The position numbers were made by a program, and so were the translations under genes. 64,000 bases of DNA from Prevotellaceae bacterium. GTDB taxonomy: Bacteria > Bacteroidota > Bacteroidia > Bacteroidales > Bacteroidaceae. This document shows positions 37,459 to 46,504 of this stretch, piece after piece. The notes below the pieces were generated by a model. The model had not been told where the DNA came from and searched no databases. It saw nothing but the letters and a program-made list of their open reading frames with translations. The DNA is taken from assembly GCA_028723525.1 (NCBI GenBank), contig JAQYET010000023.1, forward strand, positions 124,001 through 188,000, read 5' to 3'. How positions within the stretch are numbered: position 1 is the first letter of the stretch; each line of letters begins with the position of its first letter.

Positions 37459-38949
37459 CTATTTGTTCAGAGTCCACGTTGCTCCGTCCTTGGTATCTTT
37501 CACTTCGAAACCGGCTGCGGCGAGGTCGTCGCGTATTCTGTCGGAGGTGGTCCAGTCTTTCTCTGCCTTTGCCTTCGAGCGCAGCGACAGCACCATATCC
37601 ACCACCTTTCCGTAGGCTTCTTCGCGCGCAGCATTGTTGGTATCGCCGGCAACTTTCAGCCCGAGTATGTCGAAAGCGAAGAGGTGTATCACCTCCGACA
37701 GTTCCTTCAGGCATGCCTCGCAAATTGTTGCCTTGTGGTCGAGAAGGGAGTTTATCACGTGACATGCTTCGAAGAGGTGGCTTATAACTATCTGTGTCTG
37801 CATGTCGTCGTTCATTGCGTCGTAGCATTTTTGACGCAACTCCATGACCGTTTTCTCTGTTTGCGGGTCGCACTTTTCCGATACCGGCACGCGCTTGAGG
37901 TCTTTTATGCCCTGCATCAGGCGTTCCAGCCCTTTTTCGCTCGCCTTGAGTGCCTCGTTGGAGAAGTCAACCGTGCCGCGATAGTGCGCTCCGAGGATGA
38001 AGAAGCGTATCGTCATCGGACCGTAGGGCTGCTCAAGCGAGTCGTGGTTGCCGGTGAAGAACTGCTCGAGGGTGATGAAGTTGCCGAGCGACTTGCCCAT
38101 TTTCTGCCCGTTGATGGTTATCATGTTGTTGTGCATCCAGTACTTAACCATATCGTTGCCCTGTGATGCCGTGGCCTGGGCAATCTCACATTCGTGGTGC
38201 GGAAAGACAAGATCCATGCCACCGCCGTGTATGTCGAAGTGGTCGCCGAGATACTTCCTGCCCATTGCCGTGCACTCACAGTGCCAGCCGGGGAAGCCTT
38301 CGCTCCACGGCGAACGCCAGCGCATGATGTGCCCCGGCTGTGCTTTCTTCCACAGTGCGAAATCCACTTGGTTGCGCTTCTCGCCCACTCCGTCGAGTTC
38401 GCGGGAGTTGTTTATGACGTCGTCGAGGTTGCGTCCGCTCAGTTTTCCGTATCTGTATGTCTTGTTATACTTCTCAATGTCGAAATAAACCGAGCCGTTG
38501 CTCTCGTAGGCATATCCGTTGTCGATGATGCGTTGCACCAGTTCCTGCTGTTCCAAGATGTGCCCCGTGGCATGCGGTTCTATCGAAGGCGGCAGCACGT
38601 TGAGCGCAGTCATCGCGTCGTGGTAGCGGTTGGTGTAGTGCTGTGCTATCTCCATAGGCTCGAGCTGCTCCAGTCTTGCCTTCTTCTCTATCTTGTCGTC
38701 GCCCTCATCGGCATCGTGTTCGAGGTGCCCCACGTCGGTTATGTTGCGCACATAGCGCACCTTATAGCCGAGATGTTTCAAGTATCTGAACAGTATGTCG
38801 AATGTTATTGCAGGGCGTGCGTGCCCCAGATGCGGGTCGCCATATACCGTCGGACCGCACACATACATTCCCACGTTGGGCGCATGAAGCGGTTCGAAAC
38901 GTTCTTTCTGCCTGTGCAGGGTGTTGTAAATCAAAAAAGTCTGTTCCAT
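37459..38949 (-). CDS. cysS: Cysteinyl-tRNA synthetase
   Basis: Charges tRNA-Cys. 496 aa from the ATG at 38949 ([11 protein letters not shown]); a GTG two codons upstream is possible. Class I motifs: [10 protein letters not shown] (HIGH type, near 36) and KMGKSLGNF (KMSKS type, near 268). Zinc ligands include CGPTV, WHCEC and HHECE. The C-terminal anticodon-binding domain is complete (LRDDL-type end reading [20 protein letters not shown]). Monocistronic. Confidence 0.98.
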   Translation of the reverse strand: MEQTFLIYNTLHRQKERFEPLHAPNVGMYVCGPTVYGDPHLGHARPAITFDILFRYLKHLGYKVRYVRNITDVGHLEHDADEGDDKIEKKARLEQLEPMEIAQHYTNRYHDAMTALNVLPPSIEPHATGHILEQQELVQRIIDNGYAYESNGSVYFDIEKYNKTYRYGKLSGRNLDDVINNSRELDGVGEKRNQVDFALWKKAQPGHIMRWRSPWSEGFPGWHCECTAMGRKYLGDHFDIHGGGMDLVFPHHECEIAQATASQGNDMVKYWMHNNMITINGQKMGKSLGNFITLEQFFTGNHDSLEQPYGPMTIRFFILGAHYRGTVDFSNEALKASEKGLERLMQGIKDLKRVPVSEKCDPQTEKTVMELRQKCYDAMNDDMQTQIVISHLFEACHVINSLLDHKATICEACLKELSEVIHLFAFDILGLKVAGDTNNAAREEAYGKVVDMVLSLRSKAKAEKDWTTSDRIRDDLAAAGFEVKDTKDGATWTLNK

Positions 38950-39079
38950 TGTCACTGTTGTTTATTGGTTTGCAAAGGTAATAAAAATATAATGAAGAAT
39001 AGTAACGGATTGTTGTTTTTTATTCATCTTAACAAGCTGCGAGGCTGTTGTATAGACTGAAAAGAGGTCGCTGCAGACG

Positions 39080-40015
39080 TCAGTTCACCACTTTCTCCCT
39101 GCCGAAGAGGAAAGGAGAGATGCGGAGCAGGTCTGAGGCGTGCCCGATGAGCAGGCTGCCGAGAGTGGCAACGGTCACGGTGACAACGCAGAAGGAGATG
39201 CCTGTGGGGTCGAAAGAGATGAAAAACGGTTGGTAGAGTTTGGACAGTGCGGTGAATACAGGTGAGAAAAGCAGGAGCAGGAGGGTGTTTCTGCCCACCG
39301 AAAGAAGCGGACGGCGGACTCGGGGACCCGTCAGTCGGTATATATATAATATGAAAGAGGTCATGAAAAAGACTATCGCCATGCCGCCAATCGTGGCGCG
39401 GTCAAGCTGTGAAGGCATGAACATGGCTGTCAGCAGAACCGGGAACAATGCCCACCATGCGGGATGAAACACTTCGACAAACCGCCTGCCCGACACACTT
39501 ACAGCCGCGCCTGCCATGAAATACATCGCGTTGGGGAGGCTCATCAGACTGCAAAAGGCTGCCGACAAGCACCCTGCCACGGCAACGAGAAGCCGGAACG
39601 TGGGTTTTAAAGCCGTGATACGCATGGAGAAGAAATACAACAGGGAGCACAGCATCCACGTATGCAGATACCAATAGGGACCGAGCGGATGCAGAAAAAG
39701 CTTGTCGAGAAGGAGCGTCGGGGTGAGATTGTCTATGTGTTCGCGTATCGGCAACACTGCCGCCATTGCCACATAGCCGGTCTCCATCACAAGATATGGA
39801 ACGAATATCCACAGCATCGACCGCAGGAATGTTCCCGTCGCCTTGTCGGTATTGCACAGAAATCCCGACACGAGGAGGAACGCCGGCATGTGGAAAGTAT
39901 ATACAAACTGCTTCGCCACGGCGTATGTGTCGCCGACATACACGATGTGGAACGTTATCATCAGCAGTATCAGAACACACCGCAAGAAGTCAATCTCTTC
40001 CAATCTCCGTTTCAT
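39080..40015 (-). CDS. Acyltransferase family 3 membrane protein
   Basis: 311 aa with about ten membrane segments. The N-terminal pattern RLEEIDFLRCVLILLMITFH, then FVYTFHMPAFLLVSGFL, places the conserved catalytic-type His and an Arg/Glu-rich start as in acyltransferase-3 proteins, which O-acylate extracytoplasmic sugars. It lies 46 nt downstream of the GT9 gene, so it may modify the glycan made by that cluster. Confidence 0.82.
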   Translation of the reverse strand: MKRRLEEIDFLRCVLILLMITFHIVYVGDTYAVAKQFVYTFHMPAFLLVSGFLCNTDKATGTFLRSMLWIFVPYLVMETGYVAMAAVLPIREHIDNLTPTLLLDKLFLHPLGPYWYLHTWMLCSLLYFFSMRITALKPTFRLLVAVAGCLSAAFCSLMSLPNAMYFMAGAAVSVSGRRFVEVFHPAWWALFPVLLTAMFMPSQLDRATIGGMAIVFFMTSFILYIYRLTGPRVRRPLLSVGRNTLLLLLFSPVFTALSKLYQPFFISFDPTGISFCVVTVTVATLGSLLIGHASDLLRISPFLFGREKVVN

Positions 40016-40061
40016 CTGCCTATCATTATGCTTGACATCTCCCTTTGGGAACGCCCGGACC

Positions 40062-41108
40062 TCACTTCAGGAACTCCTCCACCCTACCGGCGATTTGCTC
40101 CGGCGTGATACTGTTAAGGCAGGCATAGTCGCCGCGCAAACACGGGGCATTGCCGAATATGCTGCACGGGCGGCACGGCATTTCCACCTGCACGATGCTT
40201 GACTCCGGCTGATTCCAGCCCTTGAAGCCGGCAAGCGTGTGAGTGGCTCCCCACACACTGACCACCGGTGTGGCAACAAGCGATGCGAGGTGCATGTTCG
40301 CACTGTCCATTGAAAGCATCACGTCGAGGTGGCTCATGAGTATAAGTTCGTGGCGGAAGCCTTGCACCATGTGCGGCACAACCGAGCAATCGGGCAGCAG
40401 GGCAGCCCATTCCTTCATCACCTTCAGTTCTTTCACCCCTCCGCCAAACAGGAATATGCGTGCCGCGGGGTGGCTCTTGAGCAATAGTTTTACAGCCTCA
40501 AGGGTCTTTTCCTTGGGATATACCTTGCCTTCGTGGGCGGCAAACGGAGCGATGCCAATCCACTTCTGCCCTTCCTTTTTCTCGCCTACCGCCCCGGCAA
40601 TCTCGCCTAACGGACCGCCCTCGGGCGGGAAAACGGAAGCGAAGTCGAGCCTCACCGGATAACCCAGACGCTCCAACACATCGGCATATTTCTCGAAAGA
40701 CGACTTCTGTTGCACAAGTCGCTTGTCGTTCTTCCTTGTCAGTTCTCTCCTGCCCCGGCGGTTCTTGTCGATGTGTTCCACGCGATAACGCGCCGCACTG
40801 AACCTCATGCGGAGGTAGCGTGAACGCAACACGTCGTGGAAGTCGGCAACGGCGGTGAAGTTCTTTGCCGCCAACCGCCGAAAAAGAGCATTCAGACCCT
40901 TTATGCCATGATAATCCTTAGTGAAGTCGGCACCCATAAATCCCACGTTAGGAGCAATCCCTTCGAACAGCGGGCGCATGAAAGAGCGGCTCAGCACGGT
41001 GATGCGCAGGTCGGGATATTGCCGTGCAAGCGAACTCACCACGGGCACAGTCATTGCCACATCGCCAAGTGCAGAGAACCTTATTATTAAGATATGTTCG
41101 GTTCGCAT
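40062..41108 (-). CDS. Glycosyltransferase family 9 (heptosyltransferase-like)
   Basis: 348 aa. Two Rossmann domains: N-terminal HILIIRFSALGDVAMTVPVV and C-terminal IGIAPFAAHEGKVYPKE, FLFGGGVKELKVM, SMDSANMHLASLVATPVVSV, WGATH. These are standard GT9 features of ADP-heptose (or similar) transferases acting on lipopolysaccharide core. Starts 5 nt after the DUF4254 gene, a frequent pairing in Bacteroidota. Donor sugar not determined. Confidence 0.9.
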   Translation of the reverse strand: MRTEHILIIRFSALGDVAMTVPVVSSLARQYPDLRITVLSRSFMRPLFEGIAPNVGFMGADFTKDYHGIKGLNALFRRLAAKNFTAVADFHDVLRSRYLRMRFSAARYRVEHIDKNRRGRRELTRKNDKRLVQQKSSFEKYADVLERLGYPVRLDFASVFPPEGGPLGEIAGAVGEKKEGQKWIGIAPFAAHEGKVYPKEKTLEAVKLLLKSHPAARIFLFGGGVKELKVMKEWAALLPDCSVVPHMVQGFRHELILMSHLDVMLSMDSANMHLASLVATPVVSVWGATHTLAGFKGWNQPESSIVQVEMPCRPCSIFGNAPCLRGDYACLNSITPEQIAGRVEEFLK

Positions 41109-41113
41109 CGGTT

Positions 41114-41719
41114 CTATTTCTTGCCGTAGAGCACAGGATTGGTGGCAGGGTCGTTATACATCTTCATCTGCCTGTAAACCTTCATGTACTTCCTTCCTGC
41201 CTCGATGTCTTCGAGAAGCTGGTCGATTGCAGCCGACAAGTCGGCCTGCTGTTCCTTGAGCACGTCCAACTTCTGCGCGCACACCGCCCTATGCTCCTCC
41301 GAAGCATCATCACGGCGTGCCTGTTCGTTCATGTGGTATATCTTCAGTGCGAGTATGCTGAGGCGGTCTATCGCCCAAGCCGGGCTCTCGGTGTTCAGCC
41401 TTGCGTCTTCAAGAGGTTTCACCTCGTTGTACTTCTGACGGAAAAAACTGTCGATTTGCTCCACAAGGTCGGTTCTGTCCTGATTGCTCTTGTCGATGCG
41501 TCGCTTGAGAGTCAACGCCTCGGCAGGGTCGATTGCCGGGTCGCGTATTATGTCTTCATAATGCCACTGCACGGTGTCAATCCAGCACTTCAGATAGAGT
41601 CTGTTCGCGATAGAGTCGTGTTCGTATGGGTTGTTGATTGGAGTATCAACGCTGTCGGCAACATGGTAGTCCCTGATTGCCTTGTCGAAAATCTCGTTAC
41701 ATAGTTGTGTAAATGACAT
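41114..41719 (-). CDS. DUF4254 family protein
   Basis: 201 aa, soluble and largely helical, no signal peptide. Family stretches: LCNEIFDKAIRDYHVADSVD, WHYEDIIRDP, LKRRIDKSNQDRTDLVEQID, AWAIDRLSILALKIYHM. DUF4254 genes usually precede a GT9 gene, as here, suggesting a role in envelope-glycan synthesis, but no activity is known. Divergent from acpP. Confidence 0.87.
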   Translation of the reverse strand: MSFTQLCNEIFDKAIRDYHVADSVDTPINNPYEHDSIANRLYLKCWIDTVQWHYEDIIRDPAIDPAEALTLKRRIDKSNQDRTDLVEQIDSFFRQKYNEVKPLEDARLNTESPAWAIDRLSILALKIYHMNEQARRDDASEEHRAVCAQKLDVLKEQQADLSAAIDQLLEDIEAGRKYMKVYRQMKMYNDPATNPVLYGKK

Positions 41720-41853
41720 TTGGTGTTTTCTTTAGATTTGATGCAAATTTAAATGTTTATTTTTAAACGGCAAAGTTTTTCGGCAAAAACATCAAAAAAC
41801 CTGCACACATGGGGGTGTCGTGTGCAATATATGGTGTTTTTTTCATTGAAATA

Positions 41854-41885
41854 TTTGCACAAATGAATAAAAAGTTGTTTCTTTG
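41854..41885 (+). promoter_or_regulatory. Promoter of acpP
   Basis: TTTG (41854-41857) and TTTCTTTG (41878-41885), 20 nt apart; 53 nt before the start codon. Confidence 0.5.
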
Positions 41886-41938
41886 CAGCCGATTTTTAAA
41901 TATTAAGTGAATATTATTAACATTAAAACATTACAGTT

Positions 41939-42175
41939 ATGTCAGAAATTGAATCTAAAGTAAGAGACATTATCGTTGAGAAACTCGGTGTAAACGAGGA
42001 GGAAGTTAAACCGGAAGCAAGTTTCACAAACGACCTTGGTGCAGACTCTTTGGATACAGTAGAGTTGATTATGGAGTTCGAGAAGGAGTTCAACATCTCT
42101 ATTCCCGACGACCAAGCTGAGAAAATCAGCACGGTGGGCGATGCTATCGCATACATCGAGAACAACCAGAAATAA
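41939..42175 (+). CDS. acpP: Acyl carrier protein
   Basis: 78 aa, four-helix acidic protein. The phosphopantetheine-bearing Ser is in [10 protein letters not shown] (about residues 34-43). Carries growing fatty acyl chains. Followed by fabF and rnc in the usual acpP-fabF-rnc order, with a 161-bp gap holding an inverted repeat. Confidence 0.98.
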   Translation: MSEIESKVRDIIVEKLGVNEEEVKPEASFTNDLGADSLDTVELIMEFEKEFNISIPDDQAEKISTVGDAIAYIENNQK

Positions 42176-42191
42176 GATTATTTTTAATCAT

Positions 42192-42270
42192 ATTGATAAT
42201 TGGTAATTGGCACTTTACATTTCATCTGTACAGTCATTTTGCGGCGTTGTGCCAATTATCAATTATCAAT
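42192..42270. repeat. Inverted repeat between acpP and fabF
   Basis: ATTGATAATTGGTAATTGGC (from 42192) faces its near complement ending at 42270 (GCCAATTATCAATTATCAAT); about 22 bp with one or two mismatches and a 35-nt loop. A related TTGATAATTGGTAATT piece occurs near 60732. May attenuate or process the acpP-fabF transcript. Confidence 0.75.
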
Positions 42271-42336
42271 AATGTAGGTACTCACAGGCATATCGCATGT
42301 TCAGAGTGCCCACTTTTCAATCATTATTTTCAATAA

Positions 42337-43599
42337 ATGGAGTTAAAAAGAGTTGTCGTGACGGGGCTGGGAGCCGTAACACCGGTGGGACTGAATCCTG
42401 AAGAAACATGGAACAGCCTGCTGGAGGGAAAGAGTGGCGCAGCACCTATCACCAGTTTCGATACCTCCAAGTTCAAAACACATTTTGCTTGCGAAGTGAA
42501 GGGGCTTGATGTAAACCAGTACATCGACCGCAAAGAAGCGCGCAAGCTCGACCGTTACACACAGTTGGCACTCATCAGTGCCACACAAGCGGTGGAAGAC
42601 AGCGGCATGAACTTGGAGACGGTAGATAAAGACAGGATTGGAGTAGTGTTCGGAGTAGGCATCGGAGGTATAAAAACCTTTCAGGATGAAGTAATCTACT
42701 ACGGGCAGAATTTCGAAAACGGACCGAAGTTCGGACCGTTCTTCATCCCCAAGATGATTAGCGACATCGCTGCCGGACACATTTCCATCAAATACGGATT
42801 TCACGGTCCTAACTACGCAACGACAAGCGCATGCGCATCTTCCACCAATGCCATAGCCGACGCTTTCAACCTAATCCGCCTCGGCAAGGCAAACATCATC
42901 GTTGCAGGAGGAGCGGAAGCAGCAATCTGCGAGTGCGGAGTGGGAGGCTTCAACGCCATGCACGCGCTCTCCACACGCAACGACTCTCCGGAGACTGCGA
43001 GCCGTCCGTTCAGCGCAAGTCGCGACGGATTTGTCATGGCAGAGGGTGCCGGATGCTTCATTCTCGAAGAACTGGAACACGCAAAGGCACGCGGAGCGAA
43101 GATTTATGCAGAGATGGTGGGCGAAGGAATGAGCGGAGACGCACATCACATCACTGCCTCACATCCCGAAGGTCTTGGCGCAAAACTCGTTATGCAGAAT
43201 GCTCTGAACGACGCAAATCTCACACCTGAAGACGTGGATTACATCAACGTGCACGGCACATCGACCCCTGTGGGCGACATTTCGGAGGTGAAAGCAATAA
43301 AGGATGTGTTCGGCGACGCAGCCTACAAGCTGAACATAAGTTCCACAAAGTCAATGACCGGACACCTGCTCGGTGCTGCCGGCGCAGTGGAAGCTATGGT
43401 AGCGGTGCTCGCTGTGCGTGATAACATCGTGCCGCCGACAATAAACCACAGCGAGGATGATAATGACGAGGAAATAGACTACAGCCTGAATTTCACATTC
43501 AACAAGGCACAGAAGCGCGAAGTGCGCGCCGCAATGAGCAACACTTTCGGCTTCGGCGGACACAACGCCTGCGTTATTTTCAAGAAGTATGCTGAGTAA
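42337..43599 (+). CDS. fabF: 3-oxoacyl-ACP synthase II
   Basis: 420 aa condensing enzyme of fatty-acid elongation. Catalytic triad Cys-His-His is visible: TTSACASSTNAIADAF, then INVHGTSTPVGD, then KSMTGHLLGAAGAVE. Thiolase fold complete with FGVGIGGIKT near the N-terminus and NTFGFGGHNACVIF at the end. Its last 11 nt overlap rnc, so the two are translationally coupled. Confidence 0.98.
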   Translation: MELKRVVVTGLGAVTPVGLNPEETWNSLLEGKSGAAPITSFDTSKFKTHFACEVKGLDVNQYIDRKEARKLDRYTQLALISATQAVEDSGMNLETVDKDRIGVVFGVGIGGIKTFQDEVIYYGQNFENGPKFGPFFIPKMISDIAAGHISIKYGFHGPNYATTSACASSTNAIADAFNLIRLGKANIIVAGGAEAAICECGVGGFNAMHALSTRNDSPETASRPFSASRDGFVMAEGAGCFILEELEHAKARGAKIYAEMVGEGMSGDAHHITASHPEGLGAKLVMQNALNDANLTPEDVDYINVHGTSTPVGDISEVKAIKDVFGDAAYKLNISSTKSMTGHLLGAAGAVEAMVAVLAVRDNIVPPTINHSEDDNDEEIDYSLNFTFNKAQKREVRAAMSNTFGFGGHNACVIFKKYAE

Positions 43600-44638
43600 T
43601 CTCATCGACAGAATTAAACTCCCTTTCCGCAAGGAGAAGGAGTTTTTTTTGGCTTTATACGACATCGTCGGCTTCTATCCGCACAACATAGACATTTACA
43701 AGACGGCACTGATGCACAAGAGCATGCGCAGCCGCAACGAGAAAGGGCGACCGGTGAACAACGAAAGGCTGGAGTTCCTTGGCGACGCCGTGCTCGACTC
43801 GGTGGTGGGACACATCGTGTTCAACCACTTCCCGGGCAAACGCGAGGGCTTTCTCACCAACACCCGCTCGAAGATTGTGCAGCGGGAAACGCTCAACCGA
43901 CTTGCAGAGGAAATGGGCATCAACCGTTTGATACAGTCATCCTGCGCCAATACGAGCCACAACAGTCACATGGGCGGCAACGCTTTCGAGGCTCTCGTGG
44001 GCGCGATTTACCTCGACCGGGGCTACAATGCCTGCATGCGCTTCATGGAAAAACAGGTGTTGGCACAACTCATCAACATCGACAAGGTGGCGTATAAGGA
44101 GGTGAACTTCAAGTCGAAACTGATAGAGTGGAGCCAGAAAAACAGAATTCGACTGGAGTTCCGGCTACTAAGCAGCGAAAAAGACAAGGACGGCAACCCC
44201 ACATTCTGCTACAAAACGGTGCTCGAAGGCATAGACGGCGACATGGGCAGGGGATATTCAAAGAAAGAGAGCCAGCAGCTGGCAAGCCGGCTGACGATGA
44301 ACAGACTGAGGAAGCAACCTAAGTTCATAGATGCCGTGTTCGCAGCAAAGTCGGCACGAACAAAAATGGAGGAGATGCCCGTAGGAGTGCTGGAGCGTGA
44401 GGCAAAGCAAGATTTCATCATCTCCGACACCAACGACAGGGCACGTCAAGACGCTCCGGAGGACTTCCGCGAGGACATGACAGCAACGGCGCAGGCTGCC
44501 GACGACGAGCGCAGACTGCCCCGCAGCGGGGAAAGGGAAGACGAATTCGACCTCTCCGACGTGCGCATCAAAGACCGAGAGGAGTCTTACGAGGAAATAA
44601 TTGCGGCAGCCGAAGCGTCTGCATTTGCAGAGAACTGA
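43589..44638 (+). CDS. rnc: Ribonuclease III with long C-terminal extension
   Basis: Cleaves double-stranded RNA in rRNA and mRNA processing. 349 aa against 220-250 usual. The catalytic signature NERLEFLGDAVLDSVV is at about 54-69 and the second acidic site at AFEALVGAIYLDRGY (about 132-146). The dsRNA-binding domain spans about 170-250 (FKSKLIEWSQKNRIRLEFRL, KKESQQLASRLTMNRL). The last 90-100 residues are acidic, Arg/Asp/Glu-rich and probably disordered. Overlaps fabF by 11 nt. Confidence 0.96.
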   Translation: MLSNLIDRIKLPFRKEKEFFLALYDIVGFYPHNIDIYKTALMHKSMRSRNEKGRPVNNERLEFLGDAVLDSVVGHIVFNHFPGKREGFLTNTRSKIVQRETLNRLAEEMGINRLIQSSCANTSHNSHMGGNAFEALVGAIYLDRGYNACMRFMEKQVLAQLINIDKVAYKEVNFKSKLIEWSQKNRIRLEFRLLSSEKDKDGNPTFCYKTVLEGIDGDMGRGYSKKESQQLASRLTMNRLRKQPKFIDAVFAAKSARTKMEEMPVGVLEREAKQDFIISDTNDRARQDAPEDFREDMTATAQAADDERRLPRSGEREDEFDLSDVRIKDREESYEEIIAAAEASAFAEN

Positions 44639-44710
44639 CAGCCGGAATATATGCTTTCAGCAGGCAGTAAGCCACAAAACAATCTCTCATAACACATATT
44701 CAAGAAAACA

Positions 44711-44790
44711 AAACCGCCGAATTTGCAAAGTAAAATCGGCGGTTTTGCTTACCAATTTCGGCGATTTTACACGGCAATATCGCCGAAATT
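44711..44790. repeat. 22-bp-period quasi-palindrome array, copy 4
   Basis: Cores at 44712, 44734, 44756 and 44778: AACCGCCGAAT, AATCGGCGGTT, TTTCGGCGATT, TATCGCCGAAA; exact 22-bp period. Spacers GCAAAGTA, GCTTACCA, ACACGGCA. It lies in the 352-bp tandem gap after rnc. The A/C and A/G changes in the first two cores turn both into the same stronger form (CCGCCGA / TCGGCGG). Confidence 0.93.
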
Positions 44791-44923
44791 ACTTTATCAC
44801 ACAGCATATCTGCCGATGAGATAGTTGTCTTAACGGTGGGCAGAAGGCGGCAAACAATAGTTAAATACCTGTTTGTCACGTTAAAAAAAATCGCACCTGC
44901 CTTATGCCATATAGATTTTTCCG

Positions 44924-44931
44924 TATATTTG
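44924..44931 (+). promoter_or_regulatory. Promoter of the 197-aa barrel gene
   Basis: TATATTTG about 60 nt before the ATG at 44991; -33 box unclear. Confidence 0.5.
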
Positions 44932-44990
44932 CACCTGATAAAATTCAGCCCACATCTGTTGGGAATTTAACATTACCTACGTTTATTGAA

Positions 44991-45584
44991 ATGAAGAACA
45001 TTATCTTTACGGCAGCAATCGCGCTGCTCACGGCAGTGCCGGCAATGGCTCAGAACAACGGCGAAACAACCGAGAAACCGGTGAGGAACATATCGGCAGA
45101 GATATTAGGACCGTCAAACCTGATTGGAATACACTATGACAGCCGCATCGAGGGAAACCGCGGCTGGGGCTACTCGGCAGGACTGGCATGGGGATATTCC
45201 AATTCGAGCACTCTGTTTAACGCCGCCGAGCAATACAACATCGTGTCGTTCGTGCCGCGCGCCAACTACCTTGTGGGCAAGAAGAGCAGCAAACTGGAAC
45301 TGGGCTTCGGCATCAACATCGGTTTCCTGACCGGCAAAACGGAGTATGATATGGTTCGCATGATAGAGAAAGACGGCGTCATGCAGTGGGAATATGCCGG
45401 TCATGTGAAGGAGCACAGGGACATCATCACATACTATCTATTCGGCAACATAGGCTACCGCCTGCAGCCTTCCAAAGGCTTCACACTGCGCGCCGGCGTC
45501 TCACCATCATTCGGTTTCGGGGGCAGTCACACAATAGATGCCTTATACCTGATACCCTACATAAGTTTCGGAAAGTCGTTCTGA
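44991..45584 (+). CDS. Small outer-membrane beta-barrel protein
   Basis: 197 aa from the ATG at 44991 (MKNIIFTAAIALL), with signal peptide ending PAMAQ; the frame runs 29 codons upstream through the promoter and is not used. Alternating strands with aromatic belts (WGYSAGLAWGYSN, SKLELGFGINIGFLTG, IITYYLFGNIGYRLQ, GFTLRAGVSPSFGFGG, LYLIPYISFGKSF) and a C-terminal Phe indicate an 8-strand OmpW/OmpA-like barrel. Function unknown. Confidence 0.7.
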   Translation: MKNIIFTAAIALLTAVPAMAQNNGETTEKPVRNISAEILGPSNLIGIHYDSRIEGNRGWGYSAGLAWGYSNSSTLFNAAEQYNIVSFVPRANYLVGKKSSKLELGFGINIGFLTGKTEYDMVRMIEKDGVMQWEYAGHVKEHRDIITYYLFGNIGYRLQPSKGFTLRAGVSPSFGFGGSHTIDALYLIPYISFGKSF

Positions 45585-45626
45585 CAGCCAAGTCCAATAG
45601 TTTGCAAACTCATTTGAGTGATTATA

Positions 45627-46306
45627 ATGAACGAAAATTTCACAATACAGCTCTTTGAGGGCAAGAAAATACGCATAGTATGGGACGCCGGAGAAGAAAA
45701 GTACTATTTCGCTGTAGCAGACATTGTGCAAGTTCTGACCGAAAGTGCTGATGTTAAGCAATACATAAAAAAGATAAGGGCTCGTGATTTGGAACTTAAT
45801 TCCAAGTGGGGTACAATTTGTACCCCCATTGAAATGCTCGCTCCTGACGGCAAACGGCACAAAACAAATGCTGCAGACATGGAGGGAATATTCCGTATTA
45901 TACAGTCAATCCCATCGAAGATGAGTGGCACCGTTCCGGCATTCACGAACCAAAGGACTTCGCTATTCTTACAAACGTTCTCACCAAAGCATGGAGCGGC
46001 ATGACCACCGGAGAGTATAAACGCCATAAAGGACTCACGAAACAAAATCTTCGTGACAATATGACTAATGTGGAATTGGCTCTAAATACTATTGCTGAAG
46101 TTGCCACCACGGAAATTGCTCGCCAACGCAAGACACAAGGAATGACAGAAAGTCGTCAGGCGGCAAGAGCAGGTGGGCAGATCGCAAAGAACACTCGCGA
46201 TGATTTAGAGCGTCAACTCGGGCGCACTATAATATCTTCAAAACGTGCCTCTGAGCATATAAAGCCCATAGAAAATGATGAGCAAGAGACTCTGCCGGAA
46301 TACTAA
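45627..46306 (+). pseudogene. Bro-N / DinD-like antirepressor gene with internal deletion and frameshift
   Basis: The first frame reads MNENFTIQLFEGKKIRIVWD, YYFAVADIVQVLTES and GIFRIIQSIPS, a Bro-N-type domain of phage antirepressor and DinD-like proteins. At about 45917 the homology jumps to the +2 frame (DEWHRSGIHEPKDFAILTNV, LTKAWSGMTTGEYKRHKGLT, NLRDNMTNVELALNTIAEVA), the family's conserved C-terminal half. The segment between, normally tens of codons, is lost. Two short open frames therefore remain (45627-46004 and 46001-46306, overlapping by 4 nt). The second could still be translated. Confidence 0.7.
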
Positions 46307-46442
46307 TATCTCGTTGCTTGCAAAAACTACAAATGCGCTAAACCACAATCTGCAATCACCATAAGAAATATATTGCCAGAGTTTTTTTACCCTATCTTTT
46401 AAAAAAAAACGGCAACAAGGGCATTATTTCATGGAAAAGCAG

Positions 46443-46450
46443 TAATTTTG
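46443..46450 (+). promoter_or_regulatory. Promoter of the SGNH/MBOAT pair
   Basis: TAATTTTG. The expected transcript start (about 46457) lies after the in-frame ATG at 46448 and so supports translation from 46505. Confidence 0.5.
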
Positions 46451-46504
46451 CAAACTGATATTTCAAAAAATAAAAGACGTTTTATCACATTCATTTCCAA
46501 ACAA

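Noticed and set aside
44904..44990. Longer start for the 197-aa barrel protein
   Set aside because: The extra residues run through the -7 promoter box and precede a perfectly good signal peptide at 44991.
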